Of a stretch of 64,000 nt of DNA, positions 40,632 to 51,296 are shown one piece after another. Numbering within the stretch: position 1 is the stretch's first letter; every line of letters begins with the position of its first letter. The notes beneath the pieces were generated by a model, which ran no database searches, was not told where the DNA came from, and saw only the letters and a list, made by a program, of their open reading frames with translations. Source of the stretch: Haliclona indistincta (taxonomy: Eukaryota; Porifera; Demospongiae; Haplosclerida; Chalinidae); NCBI GenBank assembly GCA_964017065.1, contig OZ024791.1, positions 8,473,322 to 8,537,321 on the forward strand. Reading direction: 5' to 3'. The position numbers and the translations under genes were made by a program.

Positions 40632-40944
40632 GTTGTGACGTCACGATGTCTATAAAATCAGCGAGTTTTTTACGCACACCACAGAACTCATAACTTGATC
40701 TTATCAGATCGCCACGTGCTGTAATGGCGCGGGCGAGGTGATGACAACAGGCACCTCGAGCTCAACATGCGCTTCACTGTACTAACGGTGAGCGCGAGCG
40801 ATGAGAGCCTTTTTTGCCAGGGAATGATGAGAAACGAGTAGCCATGAGCGCTTGCTGTGACAGGCTTGTTGCTCTGACCCTTCACGTCACTCATGCACTC
40901 ACTCCGCCCACCACCGGGAAAGGTCACTGGCCTCACTGCATGCA
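40632..40944. promoter_or_regulatory. Bidirectional promoter region, RFESD / TMEM97-like
   Basis: 313 bp between divergent start codons, GC-richer than the flanks. It must hold both transcription starts. No motif is claimed. Confidence 0.55.
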
Positions 40945-41660
40945 ATGGCTACCAGTATCTTCAGCCGTCCTCTAGACATTCTGATCGTATTTATCTTCCT
41001 CAACTTCTTCATCATAGCTCTGACTATAGGTATGCTAGCTAGCTAGCTAGTGACACGGCATCTTGCAATGCACTCTTTGCAACAGATTTCACTCAATCAG
41101 TCTACGGATCGGTTTTAGCTCTTGAGGACGTGGATGCAGGAATTTGGCCTCCAGCTGCTGTCCTGCGCGCATACTCGTGGTGGTGCGAGACAGTAGATCC
41201 TCTCCTTGCGCACAATCCATCATGGTGAGCTACTGAGCTAGCTACTACCACAAGCCCGCCCCTCCACTGCGAGTTGATTGCTTGTTCTCTACTCCAGGTA
41301 CGAGACAATGGCTATGTTCAGCCCCTTCATCTACACTCCGTTCTATGTGGCAGCTATCTATGCTTTTATTACTGGAAAAGAGTGGATCAGAATACCATGT
41401 CAGTGCTACAACACACCTCACACACACATCACTCTCTCTATGCTGCAGGTCTAATGTGGGGGTGGGGCTTGTTGCTGTGCATGGCAGTGGTTGTCAGAGA
41501 GCAACTGTACGGCCCATACCCCACTAAGAACATACAGATGTTCTTCCTAGCTTATGGCGGCTATATTCTGATGCCGCTGACTGTCATGCTGCGTGTAGCC
41601 TGGACACCTGTCTTTAAAACGAACCCCAAAACAGCCGACAAGAAAAAGAAGAAAAATTGA
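40945..41660 (+). CDS. TMEM97: TMEM97 / sigma-2 receptor-like EXPERA-domain membrane protein, 178 aa
   Basis: Exons 40945-41029, 41086-41224, 41298-41398, 41449-41660 (537 nt). Four hydrophobic helices are visible: RPLDILIVFIFLNFFIIALT, a region around MAMFSPFIYTPFYVAAIYAF, LMWGWGLLLCMAVVV and FFLAYGGYILMPLTVMLRVA. The loop after helix 1 (WWCETVDPLLAHNPSWYE) and the segment GKEWIRIP match the layout of TMEM97, an ER protein binding sterols and NPC1. It ends in a Lys-rich KKKKKN tail, like the ER-retrieval lysines of TMEM97. The paralogue call (TMEM97 versus other EXPERA proteins) is by resemblance. It converges with the next gene; stops are 84 bp apart. Confidence 0.85.
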
Positions 41661-41744
41661 AATGATGATAAATACTAGAATGGACAAAATCATGACTTGT
41701 TGTTTTGTTTAGATATAAAATCTGTCTCCAGTGACACCTATCAA

Positions 41745-42204
41745 CTAGTTGTCATTGTTGTTCACAGCATCTGCTGGCTTGGTAACCCTCATAGCAAACT
41801 GAGACCACTATAGTGAACAGCTCAACACATGATTCCTGCAGAGAGGCAACACTCACCTTGTCTCCATGATGCACCACTAGTCCCAGTTCCTCACAGAGCT
41901 GTTCAACACACATTAGCTCCTCTTTTCCTAAGTCAGCCGGAAGCATAAGCTCTTCTCGTGAGCTCTCCAAGAAGGTCCTGCAAATGGCAAATGATAGAGA
42001 ACACTAAGAAACAGTGATACAGCAGCGTACTTCAGCTTCTCGTGAAACTGTTTTCTGATATTTTCTCCGTATGGTGAGGATGAATCAGTCCCAGCTGGTT
42101 CTGAAGAGGGAGTGTGTGAAGTGTGTGATATGTTTGAACTCACTGAGAGAGGTTTGCATCATCCTGGAGCACATGGCTTTCTCCAGAGCATCAAACTGTT
42201 TCAT
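41745..42204 (-). CDS. Unknown small protein, 101 aa, four exons
   Basis: Not recognised. Predicted exons (minus): 42204 to ~42144, a 70-nt exon ending near 42030, a 121-nt exon ending near 41859, and a last exon to the stop at 41745; total 306 nt in phase. It starts MKQFDALEKAMCSRMMQTSL, continues with a Ser/Pro-rich hinge (PAGTDSSSPYGENI), then a likely helical part FHEKLKTFLESSREELMLP and CVEQLCEELGLVVHHGDK, and ends FAMRVTKPADAVNNNDN. No signal peptide or membrane helix. An AG acceptor just before the ATG means an extra upstream exon is possible. It is head-to-head with the PLD-like gene at 225 bp. Confidence 0.55.
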
Positions 42205-42429
42205 TTTCCTGTAGCATTATAGAGTGTTTATGCCTCGGCAGTTAGCAGTGTACGTGTGAATGAGCTTGTGAGAGAAATTCGATATTGGCCTCGCGTGCAA
42301 ATGTTTACAGTTTACACGAGGGAGTGGCTGGGGAGTCGCCACAGAAAAGCACGTGAATGTCGTGAGAGCTCGATCGGCTGGAGTTTTGCGCGCTTAGAAA
42401 TTCTGTCCGCTGGTTCTGTCACTTGCACT
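42205..42429. promoter_or_regulatory. Bidirectional promoter region, unknown gene / PLD-like
   Basis: 225 bp between divergent start codons, including upstream in-frame sequence of neither gene. No named motif. Confidence 0.5.
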
Positions 42430-44118
42430 ATGCATCAACTACTGCTCGTCTCTCTGTGCTTTGCGCTAGCGGGAAGCTTGCGCGCCTCCAATCCATGCTA
42501 TGATCACCAGAAGCAGCCGTACAAGGCCCAGTTCAGTCCCGCTGAATGCTCGCAGAAATGCACAGTCACGCCGTTCTTCTCGCCTGACCACTCCATTGAT
42601 GCCTACATGAAGCTCATCAACGAAGCTCAAGAATCTATTGATCTCATGGAACCAAGTAAATTAAATTTTACTAAAACTAAAAAAAATTTTAATTCATTCT
42701 TATTCAGGTTTTAGTAGTTGGAGCAACTGCACTCAATACTCGTCAAACTGTGGAGGAGCTTGCATTGGGTGTAGCCTAGAAGACCAGTACAAGGAGCATT
42801 TTCCTATCTTTGCAGCACTGATGAACGCAGTGCATCTTCGTAATGTCAAGATTCGCTTCCTCACCAATGACTTTGACACCGATACGTGCCAAGGCATGAC
42901 CTCTCCACTTGACTGGATGGCACTAAACGGGGTCCAGATACACATGTACACGACCACAACCTTCATGCATGCCAAAGCGATGATTGTCGACAAAGGCAAG
43001 AAAACTATGGTATCATCTGTCAACTTCAGCTACACATCATTCAACAAGAACAGAGAAGCAGGAGTGATCCTTGAGGACTGTACATGCAATGTGCAAGACC
43101 TCTACCAGAAGGTGTTTGACTCGGACTGGGACACTGGATTCGCCTATGAACCATCAAAATACACTTCCAGTGAAATGGAGTTCATCACTAACAATAAGGA
43201 GATGCCTATTCCTGATCCCAATATCCCTGTACCACCAGTGGAAGGTGCTTATCAAACAGCAATGAACACGTACACTCAAGTCACAATCAACAGCGGGTAC
43301 ACTTCACCAGACTACGCCAGGTCCACCTTCATGAATATGCTGAGCTCTGTGAAATCAACTCTAAAAGTGTACATCTATCAGATCACCGACACAGAGATCT
43401 GCGATAAGCTGCTAGACATCTCTAACAATGGAGTCAACGTGTCCATAATGGTCGCCAATTACATAGTCAGCTATGATGACTACAAGGCTGCACAGGTGAG
43501 AGAGAGTCTAATAACAAACTAGCTACACACTCACTGCTCTTTATCTAGGAATGCTATGGCAAACTCTACAAGGGAGGTTTGCAACAGATTCAAAAGGCAT
43601 ATTCAAAATTCAGCTTTGCTCATCAGAAATTCTGTATAATCGACAATACCACCATCCATCTTAGCACTGGTGAGTATCAGCTCCTCACAACTTAACCTTG
43701 TTTGGATGCAATGCTTGTTTGGATGCAATGTCACAATCATAGCAAGTACATGTGTGTATACTAACACAAATGCATTACTCAATGTATGTTTAAGACATGT
43801 TTTAATTCAACAGTCTACTAAAAACCTATATCTGTACACAGACAAAAAAGAATGTGTATTTTACACAACTCATTTACCAAGAAAATTCCCTGTTTACACA
43901 ATAGTGAAAAGGACTGCTATCTCAAGTACCTCACTCTCTTCTTCTTCACAGGTAACTGGAGTCCTACTGATTTCCCTGAGGGTGACAGCTGGACAACCAG
44001 TGGTCCCAGTGTCAACAGGGACCTTCTGGTAGTCATGACTGATCCTGACGTGGTCGGTGACTTTCTAGACGTGTTCGAGCATGACTGGTATTTGGGTCGA
44101 CAATGGGAGCCAAAATAG
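42430..44118 (+). CDS. Secreted phospholipase D-family (two HKD motifs) protein, 433 aa
   Basis: Exons 42430-42655, 42708-43495, 43549-43669, 43952-44118 (1302 nt). A signal peptide (MHQLLLVSLCFALAGSLRAS) leads into a Cys-containing N-terminus. The first HKD motif is HAKAMIVD (His163) followed by NFSYTSFNKNREAG; the second is HQKFCIID (His363) followed by NWSPTDFPEGDSW and a NRDLLVV end. PLD3/PLD4 enzymes of this layout act in the lysosome or outside the cell as phosphodiesterases, including 5' exonucleases, rather than classical phospholipases; which applies here is unknown. Unlike PLD3/4 there is no transmembrane anchor, so it is likely secreted or lysosomal. Several N-glycosylation sites (NFS, NCT, NWS) are seen. 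It converges with FKBP6. Confidence 0.9.
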
Positions 44119-44296
44119 CGCTCCTCACATGCTAGCTAGCTCACATAACAAACCAACATTAGCTTGAACTATTCTACGAATCATAAAATAATTATGCATG
44201 TACACCCAGAGATGATTTTATCGAATTATTGATTATTTTCAACTTGTTGTGCGACGTGTGCTAAACATTAACCCGTGACAGTATTTGTGCTGTGAC

Positions 44297-45848
44297 TTAC
44301 TTTTCTAGTTTCACCATTTCTGCTCTTATTTCATCATTTCCCGGAGCTAGTCGAGCAGCCTTCAGTAGCTCATTACGCGCCTTTGAAAATTCTCCAAGAT
44401 GCATGTATGCCTGAATACGAAAGATCTAGCATGGTAATGAGTGATCTAGCTCTTACCTGTCCTAATCTGAAGGTAGCTTTGATGTTCTTTCTGTCCAGCT
44501 CAAGGACTCTCCTGCAGTGTCTAATGGCTGGTTTTTCTTTTCCCTGTCTGAGGCAACACAGCGCTAGATTGAGCAGTAGTTTCAGCAGTGCATCTTTCCA
44601 CAGTTTCTCATCTTCCTCATCTTTCAGTCGGAGTGGTTCTAGAATATTCACGCCCTACAGTACAAATGAGATAATGTACAGCAGCTGCAATGTACATGTA
44701 GACACACCTTACTGTACTTGCTGGCAGCTTGAGCATACTGTTTCTGAGCAAACAGATCATTACCAGCCTGTGTGAGCGCAAGAGTGACTGACAGCTATGG
44801 GTGTGCTGTCTCACCTCTCTGAGGGAGTTAGTAACATCAACTAGTTCAGCTACACTCATCTTGTCTTTCTCCTCTCGATCCAATGAGTCGTACTCCTGAG
44901 CTGCTTTATAATCAACGAAGCTCATCAACTCCACCTCATACATGACTAGGAGAAAGAATTATCCCAACACCAGACACACACTCACTCACTGGTTGCATCA
45001 GGAGGTATGCGAGGAGGACAGCCCATTCTACCAAATGCATACTCGGGCTTGACAATGAACCTCGCTAGCTCTGTCTTTCTCATAGTGCTGATTCCGATGT
45101 CCCATCCTGGTATCACTTCTCCCTGACCAAGACGGAACTGTTGCTGCCGGTTACGTAGTCTACTGGAGTCATACGGTTCATCAGAATATTCCAGATATCC
45201 ATTATAGTGAACTACAAAATGCGGGCACCAACAACGGTGTGAGCAGTGTGTGATTGTATATTGTTACTGGTTTACCTCTCACTACTGCTCCCTCAGGAAC
45301 AACATGGCCTATGCCATTCCTCAAAATCTTCTTGAGCACGCTACCATTACCAGAAACATCGGTCATCCCTTTAGCCATACGCTCAAATGGGCTCTGTAAT
45401 ATATCGATCGAATGTACACACAACATGCAACCGTGCTGTTTATAGTTTACCAGTTCTTCTCCATCTTCTTCGTCGTCCGGTAGAACACATTCTCCATTTA
45501 GGTGTTGAAACAGCTCTTCGTTAGTGTAGGCTTGTTCTGTCCAGTCTTTCTCGGTCGGCGGTGGCTGGATGGCGTCTATCTCAAACGACACTCCCTCTCC
45601 TTCTACCAGTTTACTCAAGTCTATGCCGTCTTTGAGCGTCACGGACGGGTCAGTAGGAAGCTTAGGAAGAATAACAGGTCAAGGTAGATTAGACGGCAAC
45701 TTTCTAGGCATTTTCTCACCACGAAGCTGTCAGCAAACGGCTCTATGGTCTCCATATTGTCCACGTGAATGAAGTATCCGGACACGCTCGCACGTAAACA
45801 AAAACCATGTTCAATTTTCCCGCCTTTTTCCAAACGTTCAAATTTCAT
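44297..45848 (-). CDS. FKBP6: FKBP6-like co-chaperone (FKBP domain + TPR)
   Basis: FKBP6 is a catalytically inactive FKBP that binds HSP90 and supports piRNA-directed transposon silencing in the germ line (family knowledge). Visible in order: SPFERMAKGMTDVSGNGSVL, the FKBP core VHYNGYLEYSDEPYDSSRLR, LGQGEVIPGWDIGISTMRKT, GRMGCPPRIPPDA, then TPR repeats (GNDLFAQKQYAQAASKY; LLLNLALCCLRQGKEKPAIR; NIKATFRLGQAYMHLGEFSK). The early exons are 45720-45848, 45451-45660 and 45276-45393. The SPFERM start of the conserved part and GCPPRIPP match FKBP6 better than FKBP4/5. The stop TAA at 44297 overlaps a donor-like GTAAGT; no following exon is seen. The start is ambiguous: ATG 45848 or ATG 45755. It lies directly downstream of trichoplein on the same strand. 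Confidence 0.85.
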
Positions 45849-45861
45849 TACAATGACAATG

Positions 45862-48141
45862 TCAATACCAAGCGTATCTTCTTCGTGTAGTAGGTGCATA
45901 GCCTCTAGTGGTCATCCTTGCTTCCTCTTCTCTTACAAATTCATCATATTCTTCTTCCTTCTCTCTGTGAGAAACGATCAATGGGCCATGCTAGCTAGCT
46001 CAAAATCTTTACCTTTGTTCTATCAGTTCTCTCTCATACTCAAAACGAGCATCTTCCTCTTCTCTCCTTCTCTCAGACAGCTGAGTGTCCAAATCATGCA
46101 ATGTCTTAGTCTGCAGCTCTTGTTTCTTTCTATTTTCTCTGTTAGTTTGTTGACCAGCTAACTCCAGATCCCTCAGTAGCTCCTCACGCTGCTCTATGGA
46201 CTCAGCCTTGAGAGGACATAAAATAGTACTCCAGCACTAACATAATGTTCACCTGTTTAGACTTCAAGACCTCTAGTCGTCTCTCGATCTGATTGCGTCG
46301 CTCTTCCATTACCTGAAAACAGAAGACAGAGAAATTATGATTTTTTCAGAAGCAGTTCTTACCTCATTCATGAGTCTCTCTCTAGCCTTTGCTTCTTTCT
46401 CCCACTCTGCCTCGCGCTTTGACCACATCTTAGCAGCCTCTTCTCTGATAAATAATAGCACAATACATAGCAAAAGACCAGCACAGCAACTCACTGATAC
46501 AGTATGTCCAGCTCCGCCTCTCTTCTTCTCTCCAGTTCAAGCTGTTTCTGAACCACCTGACACAGAATAACCAGTTTTATATCAACATGACAAAGTTTGT
46601 ACTTTCATCATAGATCGTGCATCAGCCTTTGCTTTCTCTCTCCTCGCTGTCTGCAAAGCTGTCTCTTCTCTCTCCTCGACAGCCAGATCTTCCAATATCT
46701 TCAGATCCAACTCCTTTAGAGTAGAGAGTGAGTAACAATGTGTGCTTATGGTATTCTTACCAGTGCTTCTTGAACTTGCTGACTCTTTCTTCTCAGCTGT
46801 GCTCTCGCTTGTCTCACTAATATACGACTGACAGAACACCATCAGTCAATGAGTAGTTGGAACACTCACTCACCCCAGCTCAGCTCTCTTCTGTTGCTGT
46901 TCGAGTTGTTTCCTCTCTTCCTCCTGCATGTACACCCAGCGCGTGGTGAGTGACACAGAACAGTATAATGGTTACTCACAGCTTCTTCCAGCTCTATCTG
47001 TTGCCTCATAAGAGCTGCTTGTTGCTGCTCCAACATCGCTGCCTGTGAGAGGACGATGGCGCTGCAGAGCATATGTTCACAAACTAACCTCTTCTTCCTT
47101 TGCTTTTACAGCAAGCATCTGTCTCTTCAGTGATTTCGCACGTTCTCTCTCAGTCCTGCACAACAAAATGGAGAAGGTGAAGCAGACAGGACCTTTCAGC
47201 ACTACATTTTTCTTCTTCTCTGATCCTCTTCCTCCAGTTCAAGGGCTTGTAGTCTCTCTTCTTCAATATCCAACTCATACCTGTAATGAGATGCTGAGAA
47301 TCATTCACACACACTGTAAAGCGCTCACCTCTCCTGCTCTTGTCTTTCTTCTTCAGCAATCTATACAAGACATCATGACTGAGTAATCACTAGGAAGTTC
47401 ATCCACTCACTCTTCTCCTCTCTTGCTGCTGCACACTCCAGTGATCTTGAGCTGCTCGCTGCATCATTCGAGACTCAACTTCACGCAGCTGTGGACAGTT
47501 AGCTCTTCGTAGATCCTTCATCTTCTCATCCGCAACCTACAGCAACCACTCATACATCACTAGTGCAGCGGTGATGAGCTACATACCAGTTTCCGTCTGT
47601 CCTCTTTAGCTGCTTTTAGTTCATTAGCTCTGCAAAATGACTAGTTAATAACTATTCATAACTGAATTATTATTCACCCACTTGTCTCTCATTTGATTGA
47701 CCTGGTCAGTAGGAGTCAGCTTTAGTTCTTTCTGAAGGAGTAGTTGAAGTCAACTCCAGACCTGACCCGCCCACTCACCTGATGAAGGATCCGCTCTTCT
47801 TCCAATAATACTCTCAGTTGCTCTCTTCGCTCTTGCAATCGACCACTCCTGTCCTTTCTTCCTCGCTGAGCCTGATATGCCGCCATACTGTGGTACATAC
47901 ATACTCAACATGGGCGTGGTATGTGGGTGAAGCCAAATAACCTGTCTTGAAAACTTTGCTTTGACGTCCAAGCTTCCTGTCTTTGTGAGCATGCGTCAGT
48001 CGACTTGAAGTAACGAGAGTGCTCAGCCCACTTCTGCTTGAAGTCATCCTCGTTTACTGTTCTTCTCACATAGCGGGCTTCTCGCCCCGCCCCCTGATGA
48101 CCACGCGTGGAAAAATATGGCTGGAGAGTAGGCAGTGCCAT
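45862..48141 (-). CDS. TCHP: Trichoplein keratin filament-binding protein (mitostatin)
   Basis: A coiled-coil protein of centrioles/basal bodies and keratin filaments that restrains ciliogenesis through Aurora A (known from vertebrates). The N-terminus MALPTLQPYFSTR and EHSRYFKSTDACSQRQEAW is diagnostic of TCHP. Roughly a dozen short exons follow, each encoding Glu/Arg/Gln-rich coiled coil, including REEAAKMWSKREAEWEKEAK and ARERLMNEV, which are also conserved in vertebrate TCHP. The last exon ends EEARMTTRGYAPTTRRRYAW and a TGA at 45862-45864. First exon 47942-48141. It is head-to-head with SMARCB1 and in tight tandem with FKBP6. Individual internal exon borders were not all verified. Confidence 0.9.
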
Positions 48142-48347
48142 TTCAAAACCACACCCAATACACTGAGATACTCCTAGATACCAGACACATTAAATAGAGG
48201 GAATGGCTGGTTGAATAACGCACCTGAAACGACAGAAGAATAATGTCTGTCTCAGCTCTGTGATTCTGTTACCACGGTGATTTTAAAGTTTCTAATTAAA
48301 GCGCAACACTCACTTGCTGTGCTTTATTTAGAACGCAGCTCGTAAAA
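48142..48347. promoter_or_regulatory. Bidirectional promoter region, TCHP / SMARCB1
   Basis: 206 bp between divergent start codons. It includes a CACGG..CCACACCC-type GC block near 48140-48160, but I do not claim a specific factor site. Confidence 0.55.
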
Positions 48348-49708
48348 ATGGCGGAGCAGCTTTGCACTACCATGAAAACGTATGGTTCGAAGCCACGCGT
48401 CTTCACACTAGAGGATGGAGAGGAGTTTATGCTTGGGTCTGAGGTTGGCAACTATCTGAGACTATTTCGAGGCGATCTATACAAGAAATATCCCTCACTA
48501 TGGAGAAGAAAAATGAGCGCCGAGGAGAGAAGACTTGCTAGTGAGCAGATTGGCTACAGCTATTGCAATATTTCGTCCAACGTGTTGCTCGTCAAAAAAT
48601 CAGAAGTTGAGGAAATCCTGAACGGTCTTGATGACAAGTATCGTGTGTCGTCAGGGTTCGATTCGTACACACCTTCAGTAGAAAGATCATCGTCGCACCA
48701 TTCAGCTAGTGGGCGTGGTTCAAAGAAGAATACATGGTTGTCACAAATACCTAACTACTCGTATCACCTGGACGCCGTGCCTTGCGCTACCCCTATCAAC
48801 CGTTGTGCAGTGAATGCTAAAAAGATCAAGAGCTTTCCAACTTGGTCAGAAAATAACCTGATCACTCTGTGCTTACCAACCCCCCACATGCTTTACTTCT
48901 CTCTAGCTATGATGATAAGAATCCTGCATCACTGCACGAGGCAGCTGTCCAACCTGAGGTACTGGTACCAATCAGATTAGACATTGAGATCGATGGACAG
49001 AAGCTGCGAGACACTTTCACATGGAACAAGAACGGTAAATCAGTACCATGCACACTTAACTCCATTGCTACTATATTTGCTCAGAAATGCTGGTCACTCC
49101 GGAGCAGTTTGCTCAGATACTGTGCGATGATCTTGAGCTGTACAGCAACACATTTGTACCTGCTATAGCATCATCCATTAGACAACAGCTGGAGCAGTTC
49201 ACCACTGATGTGATCCCAGAGGATGAAGAGGACCGGAGAGTGATCATCAAGGTAAGCCCCTCAGCACTAGACTCTTACTAGGCTTCGTTCTATTCCAGCT
49301 CAATGTCCAAGTTGGTAACACTTCACTTGTGGACCAATTCGAGTGGGATCTATCCAATCCCCTCAACAGCCCCGAGCAGTTTGCTAAGAAGCTCTGTGCT
49401 GACCTAGGCCTGGGAGGAGAATTTGTACCCACCATTGCTTACTCTATTAGAGGACAACTGAGCTGGCACGCAAAGACCTACGCATTCAAGTGAGCCGTGC
49501 ACAGAAATGTGTGCGCGAGTGCTTCATGTTCTCTTTCGATAGTGAGGCTCCTTTGTCTGCCATCAAGTTCCCTGTGCGGTCTCTTGGTGATACCGACCAG
49601 TGGGGCCCGTCAATACAGATGCTGACCGATGCCGAGATGGAGAAGAAGATGAAAGATCAAGACAGGAATACTCGCAGAATGAGACGACAGGCAGCTCCTG
49701 GATGGTGA
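48348..49708 (+). CDS. SMARCB1: SMARCB1 / SNF5 / INI1, SWI/SNF core subunit, 382 aa
   Basis: SMARCB1 is a core subunit of SWI/SNF (BAF) remodellers that contacts the nucleosome acidic patch. Exons 48348-48844, 48907-49034, 49085-49251, 49299-49489, 49543-49708 (1149 nt in phase); length is close to human (385 aa). The winged-helix N-terminus ([37 protein letters not shown]) precedes a Ser-rich linker. SNF5 repeat 1 is [18 protein letters not shown]; repeat 2 is [18 protein letters not shown] with [20 protein letters not shown]. The basic C-terminal helix [20 protein letters not shown] is conserved. The codon TGC of SFPTCYDDKNP is assembled across intron 1, matching human FPLCFDDHDP. This supports the splice model. 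Confidence 0.97.
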
Positions 49709-49826
49709 CACACACTACACACACATTCCCTCCTTATTCACCAGTCACAGTTTCAACAATTTGCATATTCATTGATTAAAGGATTTTTCTGATTTATGTT
49801 CTGTGTTGCTGGCGATACTGCTGACA

Positions 49827-51096
49827 TCATCTCTCTTCTCCTTCTTCTTCTGGAACGCACTGTAAACAGATATATCACTCACTCACCAAATACACGACAG
49901 ACCAAAGAGCCTTAAGATACACGTCTCACCAAATACTCCACAAAGCACACTTGTCTATCCTCTGTGACTATCATGAATTGTAAGGAGAGAAAACCTCGCT
50001 GATCCATTCTAACTGCTATTTTGGATGATTGTGTGAGTGCTTTAGTGGATGGCTTCAACAGAGCCATCTTGTATCTAGAAAGGTCAGAGAGGGAGAGGGA
50101 GAGAGAGAGAGAGCACTTGTGTGAGTCCTGCATTCTTGTGGTAGAGTGCTTACTCACTTGTTTGTCTGCTTTGCTGTCACTTCAAATACCTCCATCATGT
50201 CTGAGTCTCTTGGAAAATCAAACTGCATTACATGGACAAACAAACAGCTGCATTCAAGTGAAGCGTGTTACGTGATGTGTGCTATACCTGTGTGTTGCCT
50301 GCATAACCGTAAGTTGCCATTCGGAAATGCGGTGGAGAGAGAGACAGATCGATTTCTAGTATATCACTTGTGAGGTCCATTTCTGAGAATGCTTCTTTAA
50401 TGCACTCAGACTATATGCATGAGATAGTGAGTGAGAGAGGTAGATACTATCATTTACCTTCAAAATGATCTTGTTGACCACATTCGTACTAGTGAAGTCA
50501 AAGTCGAGAGTCTCATCAGCTTCTTGTGTCTGTATGCTGCAGTCGGTTACGACTCCACCTTCTTCTAACCTGCACAATATCATGATCGAAACACTCATTC
50601 ACATGAGAGCCTTACAATAATCTAAGGGGATGCCCCTCTCCATCATAGGTCATCATTAGTGCTGTGTGTGTCTCATATCCACTCTGCCCTCCTGCACCGG
50701 ATCCACTACCAAATATGGTCAAACAGTCCTGCAGAAAATAATATTGAAACATGCATTATTGGATACAAGTCTTACATACAATTAGAGCATTCAGATTGAT
50801 GCTGAATACAGTGGTGCTTGATTCTTGGTACGAATACTGTTGAAACATGGCCGCCTGTATGCAGGCGTTGGCTTGGACACACTTGGCTTGCTCCACAGTG
50901 ACCTTGAGTCCATTTGAGCTAATAAAACATGTCGCTATCTGCAGATAAGAGAATTAAGTGTGCACGAGGTTAAAAACCCCACCTCTCGAAATTGAACCGC
51001 TTTGAGTATGTTTGAGAGGTTGCGAGCGTTGTCCATTTTAGCGACAAGGAGGTGATCGCTGTCTTCCTGACTAGTCTGGGTTACCCTCAGTGACAT
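49827..51096 (-). CDS. RAD1: RAD1, 9-1-1 DNA-damage checkpoint clamp subunit, 287 aa
   Basis: RAD1 forms the 9-1-1 clamp with RAD9 and HUS1, loaded at damaged DNA to activate ATR. Exons: 50983-51096, 50780-50938, 50616-50728, 50458-50569, 50288-50410, 50158-50222, 49930-50074, 49827-49859 (864 nt in phase); human is 282 aa. Conserved stretches in order: MDNARNLSNILKAVQFRE, ATCFISSNGLKVTVEQAKCV, LEEGGVVTDCSIQTQEADET, LDFDFTSTNVVNKIILK, YKMALLKPSTKALTQSSKIA, RMDQRGFLSLQFMI and CFVEYLCVPEEEGEER. It converges with SMARCB1 (118 bp between stops) and diverges from POR (200 bp). Confidence 0.97.
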
Positions 51097-51296
51097 TGCT
51101 GAGCTGTAGACAGACACAACAATTAAGAGTGAGTATGATGCCAGGCAGGAAGAGGATTGCAAGGCGGGTGCAAAGTGCGCAAACGGTTACATCATCAGTT
51201 ACTAAATATAGCAACTAATTAGTAGGGCTGCACTCGCTCAGCTGCCGTATTTAATTAGAAACTGCATGGTGTATAGGATAAAGTTTTCCCTTAGAA
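51097..51296. promoter_or_regulatory. Bidirectional promoter region, RAD1 / POR
   Basis: 200 bp between divergent start codons. It contains a TTAATTAGAAA-type AT stretch near 51248 and no named motif. Confidence 0.55.

Noticed and set aside
40688..40945. Open minus-strand frame between RFESD and the TMEM97-like gene
   Set aside because: It overlaps the start of the TMEM97-like gene and lies in the divergent promoter; no homologue is recognised.
44200..44299. Continuation of FKBP6 past the TAA using the GTAAGT as a donor
   Set aside because: No downstream exon with continuing frame was found before the convergent PLD-like gene; the TAA gives a family-like end.
45849..45899. Upstream extension of FKBP6 reading MHLLHEEDTLGIDIVIV
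   Set aside because: The same bases encode the conserved-looking C-terminus of trichoplein in another frame, so a start downstream of the trichoplein stop is preferred.
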